Shown here in pieces: positions 26,704-34,693 of a stretch of DNA of 64,000 nt (position 1 is its first letter; each line of letters starts with the position of its first letter). This DNA is from Jiangella sp. DSM 45060 (lineage in GTDB: Bacteria; Actinomycetota; Actinomycetes; Jiangellales; Jiangellaceae): contig NZ_LT629771.1 in the NCBI RefSeq assembly GCF_900105175.1, forward strand, positions 6,902,622 to 6,966,621. Direction: 5' to 3'. A program made the position numbers and the translations under genes. The notes under the pieces were generated by a model. It was not told where the DNA came from. It did not search any database and saw only the letters and a list, made by a program, of their open reading frames with translations.

Positions 26704-26750
26704 ATGGCTGAACGTATGATGATGGTGCTCACTGCGAAGGAGGACGCCCG

Positions 26751-27257
26751 ATGACCAGTCCGGCCACGGACGACGACCAGGACGCCCTGCTGCGGTTCGT
26801 CGAGCAGTTCGCGCTGGTGCTCACCGAGTCCGGACTGCCCCGTATGCCGGCGCGGGTGTTCGCCTACGTGCTGGCCGAGGACGCCGAGCGCTACACGGCG
26901 TCCGAGCTGGCCGAGGGCCTGCGGGTCAGCCCGGCCGCCATCTCCGGCGCGGTGCGCGCCCTGGTGCAGGCCGGTCTGCTGGCCCGCGAGCGCGAGCCGG
27001 GGTCGCGGGCCGACCACTACCGCATCTACGACGACGACGTCTGGGCGCACATCATCATGCAGCGCGAGCCGCTGCTGCGCCGCTACATCGCCGTCCTCTC
27101 CGAGGGCATCGACGCCCTGGGCGAGGGCCGCGGCGCGCAACGGATCACCGAGACCATCGACTACATGCAGTTCATGCGGGCCGAACTCCCGCTGATGATC
27201 GAGCGCTGGCAGCGGCACCGCGCCCAGTACGCCCAGTCCTCAGAGGTCGAGGAGTAG
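26751..27257 (+). CDS. MarR/GbsR-family regulator 2
   Basis: 168 residues; ATG 26751 follows GAAGGAGGA. Same domain plan as regulator 1: RMPARVFAYVLAED, ASELAEGLRVSPAAISGAV, EREPGSRADHYRIY. The recognition helices are nearly identical (VSPAAISGAVR), which explains the near-identical operators and implies cross-talk. It controls the divergent EamA transporter. The 3' end overlaps the E2 gene by 18 bp in convergent orientation. Confidence 0.9.
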   Translation: MTSPATDDDQDALLRFVEQFALVLTESGLPRMPARVFAYVLAEDAERYTASELAEGLRVSPAAISGAVRALVQAGLLAREREPGSRADHYRIYDDDVWAHIIMQREPLLRRYIAVLSEGIDALGEGRGAQRITETIDYMQFMRAELPLMIERWQRHRAQYAQSSEVEE

Positions 27258-28949
27258 CCCGAGCGGCGACTCCACGCGGTCGGCGACGTAGCGCAGGAAG
27301 CCGCCGGCGACGCCGCCGTCGCAGACGCGGTGGTCGAAGCTGAGCGAGAGCTGGGCGACCTTGCGGACCGCCAGCTGCCCGTCGACCACCCAGGGCTTGT
27401 CGACGATGCGCCCGACGCCGAGCAGCGCCGCCTCGGGGTGGTTGATGATCGGGGTCGAGCCGTCGACGCCGAAGACCCCGTAGTTGTTGAGGGTGACGGT
27501 GCCGCCGGTGAGGTCCGCCGGGGTGAGCGTGCCGGCGCGGGAGGCGTCGGTGAGGCGGGCCAGCTCCGCGGCCAGCTCGGCGGTCGTGAGCTCCTGGGCG
27601 TTGTGGACGACGGGGACGACGAGACCGCGGTCGGTCTGCGCGGCGAAGCCGAGGCCGACCTGCTGGTGGCGGACCAGGACGAGGTCGTCGCCGTCCTGTT
27701 CGACGGAGGCGTTGAGCTCGGGGAAGCGGGCCAGCGCGGCGACCGTGATGCGGCCGAGCAGCGCCAGCAGGCCGACCGGACTCTGTGGCGCCGCCGCCCG
27801 CAGCGCGTCGCGCGCCTCCACCAGCCCCGTCGCGTCGACGTCGACCCACGTGGTGGCGTCGGGGATCTCGCGCCGGCTGCGGGACAGCTTCTCCGCGACG
27901 GCGCGGCGCACTCCGCGCAGGGGTTCTCTCCGGTCTGACGGGGCCGGTGGCGAGGTCCGCTGAGGCGCTTGACGTGCTGCCGTGGCGGTCCCGTTGATCG
28001 CGGCGGTCCCGTTCGTCGCTGCGGCCTCGACGTCGCGGCGGAGGATCACGCCGCCGGGACCCGAGCCCCTCACCACCCGCACGTCGACGCCGTGGTCGCG
28101 TGCCAGTCGCCGGACCACCGGCGAGAGCACCCGAGGCGCGCCGCCGGCCGCCACTGGGCTGCTGTGCGCTGCTGGACTGCCGGTCGCCGCCGGGTCGCCG
28201 TGCGCCGCCAGGTCGCCGGTCGTCGCGCGTTCAAGGTTGTCGGTGCCCGCCCGTAGGGTGGGGGCCCTCCCGGCCGGGCGGGGTGTCACCTCGGCCGAAA
28301 TCGGCGCCGACGCCGGCCCGCTGGCCGCCACCGCGCCGGACGCCGATGGATTGCCGGCCGCTGGGCTGCCGTGCGCCGCCGGGCCACTCGTCGCCGCCGG
28401 GTCGCCGTGCGTCGCGCTTTCGAGGTTGTCGGTGCCCGCCCGTAGGGTGGGGGCCCTCCCGGCCGGGCGGGGTGTCACCTCAGCCGAAATCGCCGCCGAC
28501 GCCGATGCCGGCCCCGACGCCCCAACCAACGTCGGATCCGTCGCCGATGCCGCGACCGGCGTCGTTCGCCCGCGCGAACGCCGGGCCAACGTCGCGTTCC
28601 CGGTGCCGTACCCGACCAGCACGGCGCCCGACTCCGCCGCGTCGCCGCCACTACCCGCCTCACCGGCGCCGTCCGCCCCACCGGCGTCGGGCCCGGCGAC
28701 GGTGATGAGCGGCGCGCCGACCTCGATCGTCGACCCCGCGTCGCCGTGCAGCGTGACCACGCGACCGGCGTGCGGGCACGGCACCTCGACCGTCGCTTTC
28801 GCGGTCTCCACGTCGACGACCACGTCGTCCACTCCGACGACGTCGCCGACCGAGACGCGCCAGGCGACGATCTCGGCCTCGGTCAAGCCCTCGCCGAGGT
28901 CGGGCAGCCGGAACGTACGCTCCTCACCGGGGATCGGATAGTCCGTCAT
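27240..28949 (-). CDS. bkdC: Dihydrolipoyl acyltransferase (E2) of a branched-chain 2-oxo-acid dehydrogenase, with repeat-derived linker
   Basis: 569 residues. One lipoyl domain (about 10-85; lipoyl-Lys in VETAKATVEV), a very long Ala/Pro/Gly linker (about 90-285), a peripheral-subunit-binding domain (SPVVRRLARDHGVDV), and the catalytic domain ending with SFDHRVCDGG (His/Asp). The linker holds two copies of the peptide RPAGRAPTLRAGTDNLE, each encoded by a copy of the dispersed DNA repeat (28234-28303, 28423-28492) within a 63-codon duplicated unit. It transfers acyl groups to CoA in the cytosol. ATG 28949 overlaps the E1-beta stop (ATGA). Assignment to branched-chain rather than pyruvate substrates rests on the divergent Lrp gene. 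Confidence 0.9.
   Translation of the reverse strand: MTDYPIPGEERTFRLPDLGEGLTEAEIVAWRVSVGDVVGVDDVVVDVETAKATVEVPCPHAGRVVTLHGDAGSTIEVGAPLITVAGPDAGGADGAGEAGSGGDAAESGAVLVGYGTGNATLARRSRGRTTPVAASATDPTLVGASGPASASAAISAEVTPRPAGRAPTLRAGTDNLESATHGDPAATSGPAAHGSPAAGNPSASGAVAASGPASAPISAEVTPRPAGRAPTLRAGTDNLERATTGDLAAHGDPAATGSPAAHSSPVAAGGAPRVLSPVVRRLARDHGVDVRVVRGSGPGGVILRRDVEAAATNGTAAINGTATAARQAPQRTSPPAPSDRREPLRGVRRAVAEKLSRSRREIPDATTWVDVDATGLVEARDALRAAAPQSPVGLLALLGRITVAALARFPELNASVEQDGDDLVLVRHQQVGLGFAAQTDRGLVVPVVHNAQELTTAELAAELARLTDASRAGTLTPADLTGGTVTLNNYGVFGVDGSTPIINHPEAALLGVGRIVDKPWVVDGQLAVRKVAQLSLSFDHRVCDGGVAGGFLRYVADRVESPLGLLLDL
28234..28303. repeat. Dispersed palindromic repeat, copy A (inside the E2 linker)
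   Basis: 70 bp identical to copy B except at one base. The core GTGCCCGCCCGTAGGGTGGG is shared by all six copies in the window. On the coding (-) strand it adds ISAEVTPRPAGRAPTLRAGT to the protein without shifting the frame. Confidence 0.85.
28423..28492. repeat. Dispersed palindromic repeat, copy B (inside the E2 linker)
   Basis: Second in-gene copy, exactly 189 bp (63 codons) from copy A in the same frame. Sequence between and before the copies is also similar, so copy number probably rose by local duplication after a first insertion. Confidence 0.85.
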
Positions 28950-29950
28950 GGCGCCCCCACGAATCGCGGGTCCGGCGCGTCCTCGAACTGCAGCCGGTCG
29001 ACGGTGTCGAGGACGCGGTCGACGCCGGGCAGCTGGTACTTCTCCAGCACCGGCGGCGGGAACGGCACGTCCCAGCCCGTCACCCGCAGCACCGGCGCCC
29101 ACAGCGAGTGGAAGCAGCGCTCCTGCACGCGAGCGGCGATCTCGGCGGACACGCTCGCGAACCCCGTGGCCTCGGCGACGACGACGCAGCGGCCGGTCCG
29201 GCGCACCGACGACGCGACCGTCGCGTCGTCGAACGGCACCAGCGTGCGCAGGTCGACGACCTCCAGCGACCGGCCCTCGGCCGCAGCGGCCACAGCGGCC
29301 TCCAGCGCCACCGGCACCGACGGCCCGTACGCCAGCAGCGTCGCATCCGTACCGGCGCGACGCACGACGGCGGTCCCGAACGGCGGCGCCACCACCGGCA
29401 GCGTCACCTCGTCCTTGGCCCAGTACAGCTTCTTGGGCTCCATGAACACGACCGGGTCGGGGTCGGCGATCGCCTCACGCAGCAGCGAGTACGCGTCCGC
29501 GACGGTGGCCGGCGTGACGACCTTGAGGCCGGGCGTGTGCGCGTAGTACGCCTCGGAGGAGTCGGAGTGGTGCTCGACGCCGCCGATGCCGCCCGCGTAC
29601 GGGACCCTGATGACCATCGGCAGGCCGATGGCGCCGCGGGTGCGGTTGCGCATCTTCGCGACGTGCGAGGCGATCTGCTCGAACGCCGGGTACGCGAACG
29701 CATCGAACTGCATCTCGACGACGGGGCGGAAGCCGTTCATCGCCATGCCGACGGCCATGCCGACGATGCCGCTCTCGGCCAGCGGGGTGTCGAAGCAGCG
29801 GTCGTCGCCGAACTCGGCGGTCAGGCCGTCGGTGACGCGGAAGACGCCGCCGAGCGGGCCGACGTCCTCGCCGAACACGAGCACGGTCTCGTCCTCGCGC
29901 ATCGCGTCGCGCAGGGCGGCGTTGAGCGCCTTGCCCAGGGTCACCGTCAT
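28946..29950 (-). CDS. bkdB: Branched-chain 2-oxo-acid dehydrogenase E1 beta
   Basis: 334 residues, the normal length. Transketolase-like pyrimidine domain with FGEDVGPLGGVF (catalytic Glu), DTPLAESGIVGMAVG, and QFDAFAYPAFEQI; the C-terminal domain has VVDLRTLVPFD. It forms an alpha2beta2 ThDP enzyme with E1 alpha that decarboxylates branched 2-oxo acids and acylates E2. ATGA overlaps join it to both neighbours, so the three genes are one translationally coupled operon. No E3 gene is present nearby, so lipoamide dehydrogenase must come from elsewhere. Confidence 0.93.
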   Translation of the reverse strand: MTVTLGKALNAALRDAMREDETVLVFGEDVGPLGGVFRVTDGLTAEFGDDRCFDTPLAESGIVGMAVGMAMNGFRPVVEMQFDAFAYPAFEQIASHVAKMRNRTRGAIGLPMVIRVPYAGGIGGVEHHSDSSEAYYAHTPGLKVVTPATVADAYSLLREAIADPDPVVFMEPKKLYWAKDEVTLPVVAPPFGTAVVRRAGTDATLLAYGPSVPVALEAAVAAAAEGRSLEVVDLRTLVPFDDATVASSVRRTGRCVVVAEATGFASVSAEIAARVQERCFHSLWAPVLRVTGWDVPFPPPVLEKYQLPGVDRVLDTVDRLQFEDAPDPRFVGAP

Positions 29951-31074
29951 CGGGCCAGCTCCTCCGCCAGCCACGTCGCCTGCTCCTTCAGCTGCGGGGT
30001 CGGCGAGGCGTAGACGTGGGCGAACAGGTCGGCGGGGTCGCCGGTCGCCTCCTCCGCGAGCCGGGTACGCACCTCGCTCGCGTACGCCTCCGCCGCCTCA
30101 CGCGCGGCGGCCACGTCGGAGTCGGTCAGCTCGCCGGACGACCGCAGGTGCGCCTCGAGCCGCGCGATCGGGTCGCGCCGCTTCCACGTCTCGACCTCGT
30201 CGTGGTCGCGGTAGCGGCCGTCGTCGTCGGCGTTGGTGTGCGGCTCGACGCGATACGTGTGCGCCTCGACGAGCACCGGCCCTCCGCCCGCTCGCGCGGA
30301 CTCGACGGCGTCGGTCAGCACCGCCAGCATCGCCACCGGGTCGTTGCCGTCGACCCGCTCGCTGCGCACGCCGTAGCCCACGCCCTTGTGCGCCAGCGAC
30401 GGCGCCGCCGTCTGCCGCGACAGCGGGACGGAGATCGCGTAGCCGTTGTTCTGCACGAGGAACACGACCGGCGCGTGGAAGACGGCGGCGAAGTTGAGCG
30501 CCTCGTGGAAGTCGCCCTCGCTGGTGCCGCCGTCGCCGATCAGCACCAGCGCGACGGTGTCCTCGCCGCGCCGGCGGGCGGCGTAGGCGACCCCGACGGC
30601 GTGCGGCGCGTGCGTCGCGAGCGGCGTGCACTGCGGCGCCGTGCGCGTGGCCACCGGGTCGTAGCCGCAGTGCCAGCTGCCGCGCAGCAGCGTCAGCGCC
30701 TCGACCGGGTCGATGCCGCGGGCGATCAGCGCCATCGAGTCGCGGTAGGTCGGGAACAGCCAGTCGGTCTCGCGCAGCGCGAGGACGGCGCCGATCTCGC
30801 CCGCCTCCTGGCCCCGGCTGGACGGGTAGACGGCGAGGCGTCCCTGCTTCGTCAGCGCCGTGGCCTGGGCGTCGAACCGCCGGCCGAGCACCATCGCGTC
30901 GTAGGCGCGGCGCAGCAGCTCGCCGGGCGGCCGTTCGTACCGGCCGTGTGCGTCGCCCGGCGCGGGGGAGCCGTCGTCGTCGAGGAACCGGACCGGCTCG
31001 GCGGACGGCAGCAGCCCGGCCTCGGCGGGCGGCGCGGCGGGCGCGGGCATCCGGTGTTCGGCCTGCGTGGTCAT
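29947..31074 (-). CDS. bkdA: Branched-chain 2-oxo-acid dehydrogenase E1 alpha
   Basis: 375 residues. The ThDP-binding motif GDGGTSEGDFHEALNFAAVF and NNGYAISVP are intact, as is RGQEAGEIGAVLAL. The phosphorylation-loop region YRVEPHTNADDDGRYR is typical of E1 alpha. ATG 31074 follows GGAGAGGTGAC. It leads the operon and faces an Lrp/AsnC gene across 113 bp that contain a palindrome, matching the bkdR-bkdABC arrangement seen in Streptomyces and Pseudomonas. Confidence 0.93.
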   Translation of the reverse strand: MTTQAEHRMPAPAAPPAEAGLLPSAEPVRFLDDDGSPAPGDAHGRYERPPGELLRRAYDAMVLGRRFDAQATALTKQGRLAVYPSSRGQEAGEIGAVLALRETDWLFPTYRDSMALIARGIDPVEALTLLRGSWHCGYDPVATRTAPQCTPLATHAPHAVGVAYAARRRGEDTVALVLIGDGGTSEGDFHEALNFAAVFHAPVVFLVQNNGYAISVPLSRQTAAPSLAHKGVGYGVRSERVDGNDPVAMLAVLTDAVESARAGGGPVLVEAHTYRVEPHTNADDDGRYRDHDEVETWKRRDPIARLEAHLRSSGELTDSDVAAAREAAEAYASEVRTRLAEEATGDPADLFAHVYASPTPQLKEQATWLAEELAR

Positions 31075-31129
31075 GACTCTGTCACCTCTCCGGCAGGCGG
31101 ACGCTCTATCCCCGAATAGTGCTCCTCGT

Positions 31130-31143
31130 GAGATGGTCATCTC
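31130..31143. promoter_or_regulatory. Palindrome between bkd operon and Lrp regulator
   Basis: GAGATGGTCATCTC: 6-bp half-sites with a 2-nt centre, midway in the 113-bp divergent region. Candidate operator for the adjacent Lrp-type regulator. Confidence 0.45.
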
Positions 31144-31187
31144 TACAACCGGCCGAAAACGGTGACAGCTGGCAGTGAGGAGCGCCG

Positions 31188-31700
31188 ATGAGCGACCAAA
31201 CGTCTCCGAGTGACGGCGGTCACACCTGGAATACCGGCCGTTCGTCTGCCCGCGATCTCGACGAGGTCGACCGCCGCATCCTCGCCGAGCTGGTCGACCA
31301 GGGCCGGCTGTCCATCCGGCAGCTGGCCGAACGCGTCCACGTGTCGCGGGCCAACGCCTACGCGCGGGTCGACCGCCTGCTCGCCGACGGCGTCATCACC
31401 GGCTTCTCCGCCCAGGTGAACCCCGAGCGCGCCGGCCTCGCCACCAGCGCCTACGTCATGCTGTCGATCCAGCAGAACGCCTGGCGCGAGGTGTCGGCCG
31501 CGCTCGGCTCGCTGCCGTACGTCGAGCACTTCGCGTTGGTCGGCGGCGACTTCGACGTGCTCGCGCTGGTCCGTGCGCCCAACAACAGCGAGCTGCGCCA
31601 CGTCGTGCTCGAACACATCCAGGACGTCGCCGGCGTGCTGAGTACCCGCACGTGGCTGGTCTTCGACGAGCACCTCGGCCAGGGGTCGCGCTGGGCCTGA
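31188..31700 (+). CDS. bkdR: Lrp/AsnC-family regulator (BkdR-like)
   Basis: 170 residues with ribosome-binding GAGGAGC. The HTH (DEVDRRILAELVDQGRLSIRQLAERVHVSRANAYARV, about 22-58) is followed by a RAM-type effector domain (VMLSIQ, VGGDFDVLALVRA). It is divergent from bkdABC, so it probably activates the operon on binding branched-chain amino acids. The first about 20 residues are hydrophilic and variable. Confidence 0.88.
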   Translation: MSDQTSPSDGGHTWNTGRSSARDLDEVDRRILAELVDQGRLSIRQLAERVHVSRANAYARVDRLLADGVITGFSAQVNPERAGLATSAYVMLSIQQNAWREVSAALGSLPYVEHFALVGGDFDVLALVRAPNNSELRHVVLEHIQDVAGVLSTRTWLVFDEHLGQGSRWA

Positions 31701-31724
31701 CGGCCGCCCAGTAGGCTCGCGCCC

Positions 31725-31883
31725 ATGGCCAAGTGGGAGTACGCGACGGCACCCGTGCTGGTGCACGCGACGAAGCAGATCCTGGACAACTGGGGCGAGG
31801 ACGGCTGGGAGCTGGTCCAGATCGTTCCGGGCATGAACCCCGAGAACGTGGTGGCTTACTTCAAGCGGGAGAAGGCGGAATGA
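31725..31883 (+). CDS. Small DUF4177-type protein
   Basis: 52 residues: MAKWEYATAPVLVHATKQIL, then NWGEDGWELVQIVPG and YFKREKAE. The WEYxxxP..NxWGxDGWELVQ pattern is the DUF4177 fold. It overlaps the RidA start (ATGA, 31880-31883). The same small gene sits before the RidA homologue in mycobacteria (Rv3678A, from memory), so it belongs to the conserved neighbourhood and marks the right border of the inserted segment. Confidence 0.88.
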   Translation: MAKWEYATAPVLVHATKQILDNWGEDGWELVQIVPGMNPENVVAYFKREKAE

Positions 31884-32344
31884 CGGGCACCCCCGAGGAG
31901 CGGCTGGCCGAGCTGGGCCTGAGCCTGCCGGACGTCGCCAAGCCGGTGGCGGCGTACGTGCCGGCCGTGCGCACCGGCTCGTTCGTGTTCACGTCCGGCC
32001 AGGTGCCGGTGCGGGGCGGCGAGCTGATCCACAAGGGCAAGGTCGGCGGCGAGGTGACGCCCGAGCAGGCGTACGAGTGCGCGCAGCAGTGCGCCCTCAA
32101 CGCTTTGGCGGCGGTCCGCGCCGAGGTGGGCGACCTGTCCGCCGTCACGCGCATCGTGAAGGTGCTCGGGTTCGTCGCGTCGACGCCCGACTTCACCGGC
32201 CAGCCGCAGGTCGTCAACGGCGCCAGCGAGCTGCTCGGCAAGGTCTTCGGCGACCTCGGCCAGCACGCCCGCAGCGCGGTCGGCCTGACGGTGCTGCCGC
32301 TCGACGCGCCGGTCGAGGTCGAGATGATCGTCGAGGTGGGCTGA
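31880..32344 (+). CDS. RidA/YjgF-family protein
   Basis: 154 residues, slightly longer than E. coli RidA (128) at the N-terminus, as in the actinobacterial LpsA-like subgroup. Conserved segments include FVFTSGQVPV, HKGKVGGEVTPEQAY, CALNALAAVRAEVG and VVNGASELLG. RidA hydrolyses reactive enamine/imine intermediates; in this subgroup the usual catalytic Arg (near the C-terminus, RxxxE) is not evident, so the activity is uncertain. Its TGA overlaps a CTG that seems to start the Nudix gene. Confidence 0.88.
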   Translation: MTGTPEERLAELGLSLPDVAKPVAAYVPAVRTGSFVFTSGQVPVRGGELIHKGKVGGEVTPEQAYECAQQCALNALAAVRAEVGDLSAVTRIVKVLGFVASTPDFTGQPQVVNGASELLGKVFGDLGQHARSAVGLTVLPLDAPVEVEMIVEVG

Positions 32345-33015
32345 CGGACCGGCGCGCGCTGCCCGCACCCATCGCGGAGCGGGCCCGGGCGTTCGCCGCG
32401 GGCGGCCTTCCGGTCGTCCCGGCCCGGCCGTCGTCGACGGTCGCGCTGCTGCGCGACACCCCGGGCGGCGTCGAGGTGTACGTGCACGTCCGGCATGTCG
32501 GCATGGCCTTCGCCGCCGGCATGCTGGCCTTCCCGGGCGGCAAGGTCGACCCCGCCGACGGCGCCGACCCGGACGAGGCGTTCGTCCGGGCGGCGATCCG
32601 TGAGACGCACGAGGAGACCGGCGTCGAACTGACGCCCGGCGACCTCGTGCCGTGGGCGCACTGGATCACGCCGCGGTTCGAGGAACGTCGCTACGACACC
32701 TGGTTCTACCTGGCGGCGCTGCCGTCCGGCCAGGCGACCGCCGACGTCTCCGGCGAGGCGTCGACGGTGGAGTGGGTGCGGCCGGCCGACGCGCTGGCCC
32801 GCGGCGACGCCGGCGACTGGGTCATGCTGCCGCCGACGGCGGTGGTGCTGGCCTCGCTCACCGGCTTCGCGACGACGGCCGAGGCGCTGGCCGCGGGCGC
32901 CGGGCGGGCCGTCGACACCGTCGTACCCGGCTGGCTCGACGACGGCGAGCGGGTGTGGGCGCTGCTGCCGGGCGACCCCGACTTCCCCGGCGACGACCCA
33001 GGAGACGTTCAGTGA
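32341..33015 (+). CDS. Nudix hydrolase with probable CTG start
   Basis: 224 residues if translation starts at CTG 32341 (CTGA overlap with the RidA stop). No ATG, GTG or TTG occurs in frame before the first beta-strand of the Nudix fold (STVALLRDT); the first GTG is at VYVHV, too late. The Nudix box has an acidic insertion, FPGGKVDPADGADPDEAF, then RETHEETGVEL with the metal-binding glutamates. Substrate unknown; the family cleaves nucleoside diphosphates linked to another moiety. It is coupled to the metallo-beta-lactamase gene by GTGA. Confidence 0.8.
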   Translation: MTDRRALPAPIAERARAFAAGGLPVVPARPSSTVALLRDTPGGVEVYVHVRHVGMAFAAGMLAFPGGKVDPADGADPDEAFVRAAIRETHEETGVELTPGDLVPWAHWITPRFEERRYDTWFYLAALPSGQATADVSGEASTVEWVRPADALARGDAGDWVMLPPTAVVLASLTGFATTAEALAAGAGRAVDTVVPGWLDDGERVWALLPGDPDFPGDDPGDVQ

Positions 33016-33773
33016 CCGAGGTGGAGCTGCCGGTGTGGTGCCGGCTGGTGCGGGCCGACAACCCCGGCCCGATGACCCTCGACGGCACCAACACCTACGT
33101 GCTGCGCACCGGCGACGGCAACGTCGTCATCGACCCCGGGCCGTGGCTGGAGGAGCACCTCGACGCCGTCCTGTCGCTGGGTCCAGTGTCGGTCGCGCTG
33201 ATCACCCACCACCACGCCGACCACTGCGGCGGCGTCGACCTGTTCCGCGAGCTGACCGGCGGTGCGCCGGTGCTGGCCCGCGACCCCGCCGCCAGCGGCG
33301 CCGACGCCGAGCTGCCGCCGCACGGGCAGCGGCTGGACGACTTCGGCCTCACCGTGCTGGACACCCCGGGCCACACCGCCGACTCCGTCTCGTTCGTCGC
33401 CGACGACGGCGAGTCGGTCTTGCTGTTCACCGGCGACACCGTGCTCGGCCGCGGCACCACGATCGTGTCGCACCCCGACGGCGACCTCGGCGACTATCTG
33501 GCGTCGCTGGAGCTGCTGCGCACCGCCGTGCCGGCCGACGCGCTGCTACTGCCCGGCCACGGACCGCTGCGGCCGGGCGCCGCCGGCGTCGTCGACGAGT
33601 ACGTGGCGCATCGGCGGCAGCGGATCGAGCAGGTCCGGACCGCGCTGGCCGGTGGCGCGCGGACCGCCCGCGACGTCGTCGAGGTGGTCTACGCCGACGT
33701 CGACCCCGCGCTCTGGCCGGCCGCCGAGCGCACCGTCGAGGCCACGCTCGCCTACCTGCGCGCGGGCGACTGA
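33012..33773 (+). CDS. Metallo-beta-lactamase-fold hydrolase
   Basis: 253 residues. Metal-site motif THHHADHCGG, then DTPGHTADS, LFTGDTVLG and LPGHGP, giving a complete dinuclear-zinc site of glyoxalase-II/RNase-like MBL proteins. Residues 1-25 (NPGPMTLDGTNTYV) fit the LACTB2-like group. The C-terminal helix bundle (DEYVAHRRQRIEQV) is also LACTB2-like. GTG 33012 overlaps the Nudix stop. The corresponding mycobacterial gene (Rv3677c) sits in the same order next to crp. Confidence 0.9.
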   Translation: MTEVELPVWCRLVRADNPGPMTLDGTNTYVLRTGDGNVVIDPGPWLEEHLDAVLSLGPVSVALITHHHADHCGGVDLFRELTGGAPVLARDPAASGADAELPPHGQRLDDFGLTVLDTPGHTADSVSFVADDGESVLLFTGDTVLGRGTTIVSHPDGDLGDYLASLELLRTAVPADALLLPGHGPLRPGAAGVVDEYVAHRRQRIEQVRTALAGGARTARDVVEVVYADVDPALWPAAERTVEATLAYLRAGD

Positions 33774-33795
33774 CCGGACGGCCGCGCGGACGGCG

Positions 33796-34473
33796 TCAGC
33801 GGGCCCGGCGGCGCAGCCGGTCGACGTCGAGGACGACCACCGAGCGCTGCTCGAGCCGCAGCCAGCCGCGCGACACGAAGTCGGCCAGCGCCTTGTTGAC
33901 CGTCTCGCGGGACGCGCCGACCAGCTGGGCCAGCTCTTCCTGCGTGAGGTCGTGGACCACCCGCATGCCCTCCTCGGACGGCACGCCGAAGCGCGTCGAG
34001 AGGTCCAGCAGCTGCTTGGCCACCCGGCCCGGCACGTCGGAGAAGACGAGGTCGGTCTGGATGTCGTTGGACCGGCGCAGCCGCGACGCCAGCTGCAGCA
34101 GCAGGCCGCGGGCCACCTCGGGCCGCCCCGTCAGCCAGGGCGTGAGGTCGGCGTGGCTGAGGCTCCACAGCGTGGTGTCGGTGACGGCCGTGGCCGTGGC
34201 CGAGCGGGGACCGGGGTCGAACAGCGACAGCTCGCCGAACATCTGACCCGGGCCGAGCAGCGCCAGCAGGTTCTCGCGGCCGTCGGGCGCGGTGCGGCCC
34301 AGCTTGATCTTGCCCTCGGTCACGACGTAAACGCGGTCGCCCTCGTCGCCCTCACGGAACAGGGTCTCGCCCCGGCTCAGGTGCACTTCGGTCATCGACG
34401 CACGCAGCGCGCCGGCCGCCTCGTCATCGAGTTCGCGGAACAGAAGCGCGCTCCGTAGAACGTCGTCAACCAC
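33796..34473 (-). CDS. crp: Crp/Fnr-family cAMP-receptor-type regulator
   Basis: 225 residues, the size of actinobacterial Crp. GTG 34473 has GGGAGG 8 nt upstream. The cyclic-nucleotide domain shows EGDEGDRVYVVTEGKIKL and the phosphate-binding cassette GELSLFDPGPRSATATA. The C-terminal HTH reads TQEELAQLVGASRETVNKAL. Global regulator, dimeric, DNA-binding. It lies between MBL and nth, as in mycobacteria (Rv3676). It is divergent from nth across a 220-bp region where I see no further gene. Confidence 0.93.
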   Translation of the reverse strand: MVDDVLRSALLFRELDDEAAGALRASMTEVHLSRGETLFREGDEGDRVYVVTEGKIKLGRTAPDGRENLLALLGPGQMFGELSLFDPGPRSATATAVTDTTLWSLSHADLTPWLTGRPEVARGLLLQLASRLRRSNDIQTDLVFSDVPGRVAKQLLDLSTRFGVPSEEGMRVVHDLTQEELAQLVGASRETVNKALADFVSRGWLRLEQRSVVVLDVDRLRRRAR

Positions 34474-34693
34474 TGCCAGATCCTCCCTGCCGTCGAGCCA
34501 CGCGCGGTCAACGGTCTGGTGTTTCGCGTCACGTCGGCCGCAACCCATTGTGCCGTGGGCCCATCATGGCGGACCATTCGCCCCCACACAGCGGAATCGC
34601 CCGCCGAAAGACGGACGGATTCGCGCCGAATCCCTGGGCAGGTGGGTTTCGCGGCGCAAACGCCGGCCTGTCGGTCCCAGAACGTAGAGTGAA

